A DNA stretch of 64,000 bases from Vibrio mytili (GTDB taxonomy: Bacteria; Pseudomonadota; Gammaproteobacteria; Enterobacterales; Vibrionaceae). Under the pieces are notes generated by a model. That model was not told the DNA's origin and ran no database searches. It saw only the letters and a program-made list of their open reading frames with translations. The stretch is from contig NZ_JXOK01000082.1 of the NCBI RefSeq assembly GCF_000830505.1, positions 1 through 64,000 of the forward strand. Reading direction: 5' to 3'. Numbering within the stretch: the stretch's first letter is position 1; every line of letters starts with the position of its first letter. Position numbers and translations under genes: made by a program. Shown in pieces: positions 61,403 to 64,000 of the stretch.

Positions 61403-62625
61403 ATGGTCACCTTCGGTACTCCAGAATACAAACGAATCACACTGGCGCTCGCGCTGGGTTCGTTTTTAGTATTCTCCAACTTATATCTGTTTCAGCCGAT
61501 GCTGCCGACCTTCGCCGAGCTGTTTACGATTTCAGAAACACAAGTGAATTGGCTATTTGCGTCTTCTACTTTAGCGCTTTCTTTTAGCCTCGTGCCGTTG
61601 GCCGTATTGTCGGAGTCTGTCGGACGAAAACCCGTGATGACCGCAGGGCTCTTCTCCATTCCTGTATTGTCGCTACTGATGCTATTTGGCGACTCCTTTC
61701 TGTTCTTGGTGGTCTGTCGTGCCCTGATCGGCATTGCATTGGCCGCATTTGCTGCCGTTGCCGTTGCTACATGGCCGAAGAGCTGGATAAACATGCGTTT
61801 TCCATGGCCATAGGAACCTACATTGCGGCAAACTCTCTCGGCGGCATTGCGGGTCGAATCAGCGGTGGGTTATTGGCCGATAACTTTAGCGTCGATATCG
61901 CGATAGAAGCCATTATGGTCGTGACACTGATTGGCGTCATCTGCGTTTACTATTTGCTGCCAAAACAGCGCAATTTCACCCCATCTTCCAGCGGTCTGCG
62001 CCAACAAAACCGTGCCATTATCGGTCACTTCAGAAACCAACGTGTGTGGTTTGCCATGCTAATAGGCGGTCTTAACTTCGCGTTATTCGTCAACCTGTAT
62101 TCAGTAATGGGATTCAGGCTGGTCAGCGACCCTCATAACATTCCTGTTGGTTTAGCGTCACTCATATTTGTTTGCTACTTGGGCGGCACATTTTCATCAC
62201 GTTGTGCGGGCCACTGGAGCAAACGTTACTCATCTATTTTGGGCATGTTCTTAGGTGCTGTTCTCAGCATGAGTGGCATGTGGATAGCGGCATTCGAAAG
62301 TATTGCAGCCATGTTATTCGGTTTGCTACTGATTAGCTTTGGCGCATTTTTCACTCACACCTTGGCATACGGTTGGGTTGGGCAAAAAGCCACAACAGCG
62401 AAAGCCACGGCAACAGCGCTGTACCTTGTTCACTATTATGTAGGCGGAAGTTTGGGTGGATTCTTACTGCTGTATTGCTGGCAACATGGCGGATGGTCAA
62501 CGGTCTTGATTGGCGGCAGCGCGTTATACATCGCCATGTTTAGCGCGATTGTTTATTTAAAACGGATTACGCAGGCCCATGACATGAGAGGTAGTTCAAC
62601 CACTGTGAGTTTAAAAAGAAGTTAG
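61403..62625 (+). pseudogene. MFS transporter, one frameshift
   Basis: A drug/metabolite transporter of the major facilitator superfamily. Helices 1-4 are in the first frame (LGSFLVFSNLYLFQPMLPTFAELF, SESVGRKPVMTAG loop 2-3 motif). The second frame carries EELDKHAFSMAIGTYIAANSLGGIAGRISGGLLAD and the rest. One T restored near 61768 (GCT TAC ATG GCC) joins them as AVAYMAEELDKHAFSMA, giving about 407 residues and 12 helices. The wording matches the YnfM/CynX-like branch. The start follows GGCAGGAAAC. Sequence error is likely. Confidence 0.85.
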
Positions 62626-62772
62626 GTCACGCCCTAGCTTACTTTAGCGTGCAGGGTTCACAGCATGGCTAGTGTTGCAGACTAAGCCGAACCCTCAACA
62701 TCAGCTTCTTGCGGCTATTTGAATCGCTATCTGCTATGCTTGCGTCACCTAGAAAATGTTTTAAAACGTCGT

Positions 62773-63354
62773 ATGTCAACGAGCTCAACACCAGAAACAC
62801 AAAACAAAGAGATAGCGGGAATCACACAACAAGTCGAACAGTGGCTCAATGATGTGGTTATCGGTTTGAATCTCTGCCCTTTTGCTGCAAAACCACAACG
62901 TAATAACCAAATTAAAATCTTTGTCAGCGAAGCTACTCAAGAGGAAGCGTTGTTGGAAGATATTTTGTTGCAGTTGATGGAACTCAGCAACACCGACCCA
63001 GAAGACCTGGAAACCACGTTAGTCGTGGTACCTAACATGCTGGATGATTTCTGGGACTACAACTTTTTTATTGATTGGGTTGAAGGTTTGATTAAACAAC
63101 AAGATTGGGAAGGCGTGTTCCAATTGGCGACATTCCATCCAGACTACTGTTTTGGTGGTGCGAAGCCAGAAGACGATGAAAACCTGACGAATCGATCGCC
63201 ATTTCCGATATTCCATCTGATTCGTGAAGAGAGTATGGAAAAGGTTCTCAAACACTACCCAGATCCAGAGTCCATCCCAGACACGAACATAGAGCGCGTC
63301 TCTTCTTTGACTGAAGATCAGCGCAAAAAGCTTTTCCCCTATTTATTTAAATAA
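62773..63354 (+). CDS. DUF1415 family protein
   Basis: A 193-residue protein of the DUF1415 family. Marks are VEQWLNDVVIGLNLCPFAAKPQRNNQIKIFVS, WEGVFQLATFHPDYCFGGAKPEDDENLTNRSPFPIFHLIREESMEKVL, and a C-terminal RREKL-like end (DQRKKLFPYLFK). The function is unknown. The start at 62773 (MSTSSTPETQ) is chosen over an upstream ATG at 62719 because the added part is not family-like. No clear ribosome binding site. Confidence 0.85.
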   Translation: MSTSSTPETQNKEIAGITQQVEQWLNDVVIGLNLCPFAAKPQRNNQIKIFVSEATQEEALLEDILLQLMELSNTDPEDLETTLVVVPNMLDDFWDYNFFIDWVEGLIKQQDWEGVFQLATFHPDYCFGGAKPEDDENLTNRSPFPIFHLIREESMEKVLKHYPDPESIPDTNIERVSSLTEDQRKKLFPYLFK

Positions 63355-63503
63355 ATTATTTAAAAAGCCGTTCACATACGTTTACCAAACCGTGTCCCCT
63401 TAAACCCACTAGGCAGATTTATAAGCAGTCAGAGCCTGATCGCTTGGGGATTAAAGTGCGGTTTGTTATCATTGCGGCTTCAATCGATTCAATGGATATC
63501 AGA

Positions 63504-64000
63504 ATGCAACTGTCAAAGCTAACCCAAGAGATTTTTGATCACTTATACCGTGACATTACCGAGTTCCGTAGCACATTCGACCTACCAGTCGCAGACGAAG
63601 CGAGCCTAGATAGTCAGGCAGATACACTACACACGTCTTTAGCGATCGAAGAACTGACTGAGTTAGCAGAAGCGGATTGTAAGACCGAGCAAGCCGATGC
63701 AATTATCGATAGTGTTTACGTACTGATGGGTCGCCTTGTTCATCTTGGCAACAGCAAAGTGGAAGACAACCTGGCAATCAGTTATCTAATCGATCTCTTG
63801 CTGAACGTCGCAGTTAACCGTGGTATCGACTTTATTCCGTGCTGGGATGAAGTGCATTCTAGCAACATGAGCAAAGTGTGCCGCAATGAGCAGGAATACA
63901 CGGAAACTGAAGCATTTTACGCTGATCAAGGCATCAAATTAATGGCCGTTCATCAGGGCGAATACATCATTGCGAAATGTGCAGAAGATTTTGTTTCCGA
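63504..64000 (+). CDS. MazG/PRA-PH-like nucleoside triphosphate pyrophosphohydrolase (partial)
   Basis: The frame from ATG 63504 stays open to the window end (165 codons). MQLSKLTQEIFDHLYRDITEFRSTFDLP opens it, and the all-alpha NTP pyrophosphatase metal motif EExxE...ExxD is present as EELTELAEADCKTEQADAIID. A C-terminal extension after about residue 110 (PCWDEVHSSNMSKVCRNEQEY) carries the WDEVHxSNMSK segment typical of this Vibrio/phage family. A GGATATCAGA ribosome binding site precedes. The end lies outside the window. Confidence 0.85.
   Translation, partial: MQLSKLTQEIFDHLYRDITEFRSTFDLPVADEASLDSQADTLHTSLAIEELTELAEADCKTEQADAIIDSVYVLMGRLVHLGNSKVEDNLAISYLIDLLLNVAVNRGIDFIPCWDEVHSSNMSKVCRNEQEYTETEAFYADQGIKLMAVHQGEYIIAKCAEDFVS

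Noticed and set aside
1..64000. tRNA, rRNA, CRISPR arrays, insertion sequences, prophage or integron cassettes
   Set aside because: No cloverleaf-like genes, regularly spaced repeats, transposase or integrase sequences, or attC-type repeats were found on reading the window. A covariance-model search was not possible.

Overview
The window is a stretch of Vibrio chromosome, most likely from the Harveyi clade (V. parahaemolyticus / V. alginolyticus relatives). The grounds are family content and neighbourhood: ectABC-lysC beside proVWX, a delta-VPH type 'thermostable hemolysin' gene directly after proX, acnD/prpF-type propionate genes, zwf-pgl-gnd, and a VF530-family protein. No tRNA, rRNA, CRISPR array, insertion sequence, prophage or integron was seen. 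The species call is inference, because no search could be run.

Layout. 1-3.1 kb: the end of a TonB-dependent receptor, a VF530 protein, a NUDIX / degenerate-PAP2 membrane fusion and a GNAT enzyme. 3.2-12.3 kb: the 2-methylcitrate (propionate) operon on the minus strand, in transcription order GntR regulator, prpB, prpC, acnD, prpF, prpE, with copies of a TTGTCGACAA operator in front of the regulator. 12.3-20.2 kb: a GFA protein, the tctCBA tricarboxylate transporter, an aldehyde dehydrogenase, a divergent sigma-54 activator and a 45-residue protein. 20.7-24.5 kb: zwf-pgl-gnd (oxidative pentose phosphate pathway). 24.6-28.2 kb: an AraC regulator and a TonB siderophore receptor, each with a Fur-box-like site. 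28.2-30.5 kb: a CitA/CitB two-component pair. 31-36.2 kb: an outer-membrane factor, a HlyD protein and two ABC-2 permeases with no ATPase gene. 36.2-39.6 kb: single metabolic genes. 39.7-47.4 kb: the osmoprotection block, with ectABC-lysC divergent from proVWX and a perfect CRP-type site between them. 47.4-53.9 kb: a compact seven-gene operon (T_hemolysin/GNAT-like protein, AMP-ligase, heme-oxygenase-like diiron protein, SDR, exported TPR protein, QseB/PmrA-type regulator, sensor kinase). 54-64 kb: two unknown proteins, a Fur-box iron-type ABC importer, rlmF, a YgjP-like peptidase, a glutaredoxin-like protein, LysR plus MFS, a DUF1415 protein and a MazG-like pyrophosphohydrolase cut by the window end.

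The most interesting region is the operon at 47483-53856. It joins acid activation, a GNAT/LuxI-like protein, an oxidative UndA-like enzyme and a reductase to its own two-component system. A perfect CTTAAG-N5-CTTAAG direct repeat, the kind of site bound by PmrA/QseB regulators, lies just upstream of its first gene. It looks like a self-regulated pathway for a fatty-acid-derived small molecule that I cannot match to a described system.

A caution on quality: seven genes (prpC twice, the prp GntR regulator, an outer-membrane factor, both ABC-2 permeases, ectC, the MFS transporter) each become intact if one base is added back. Eight same-direction single-base losses in 64 kb look more like sequencing or assembly errors than gene decay.
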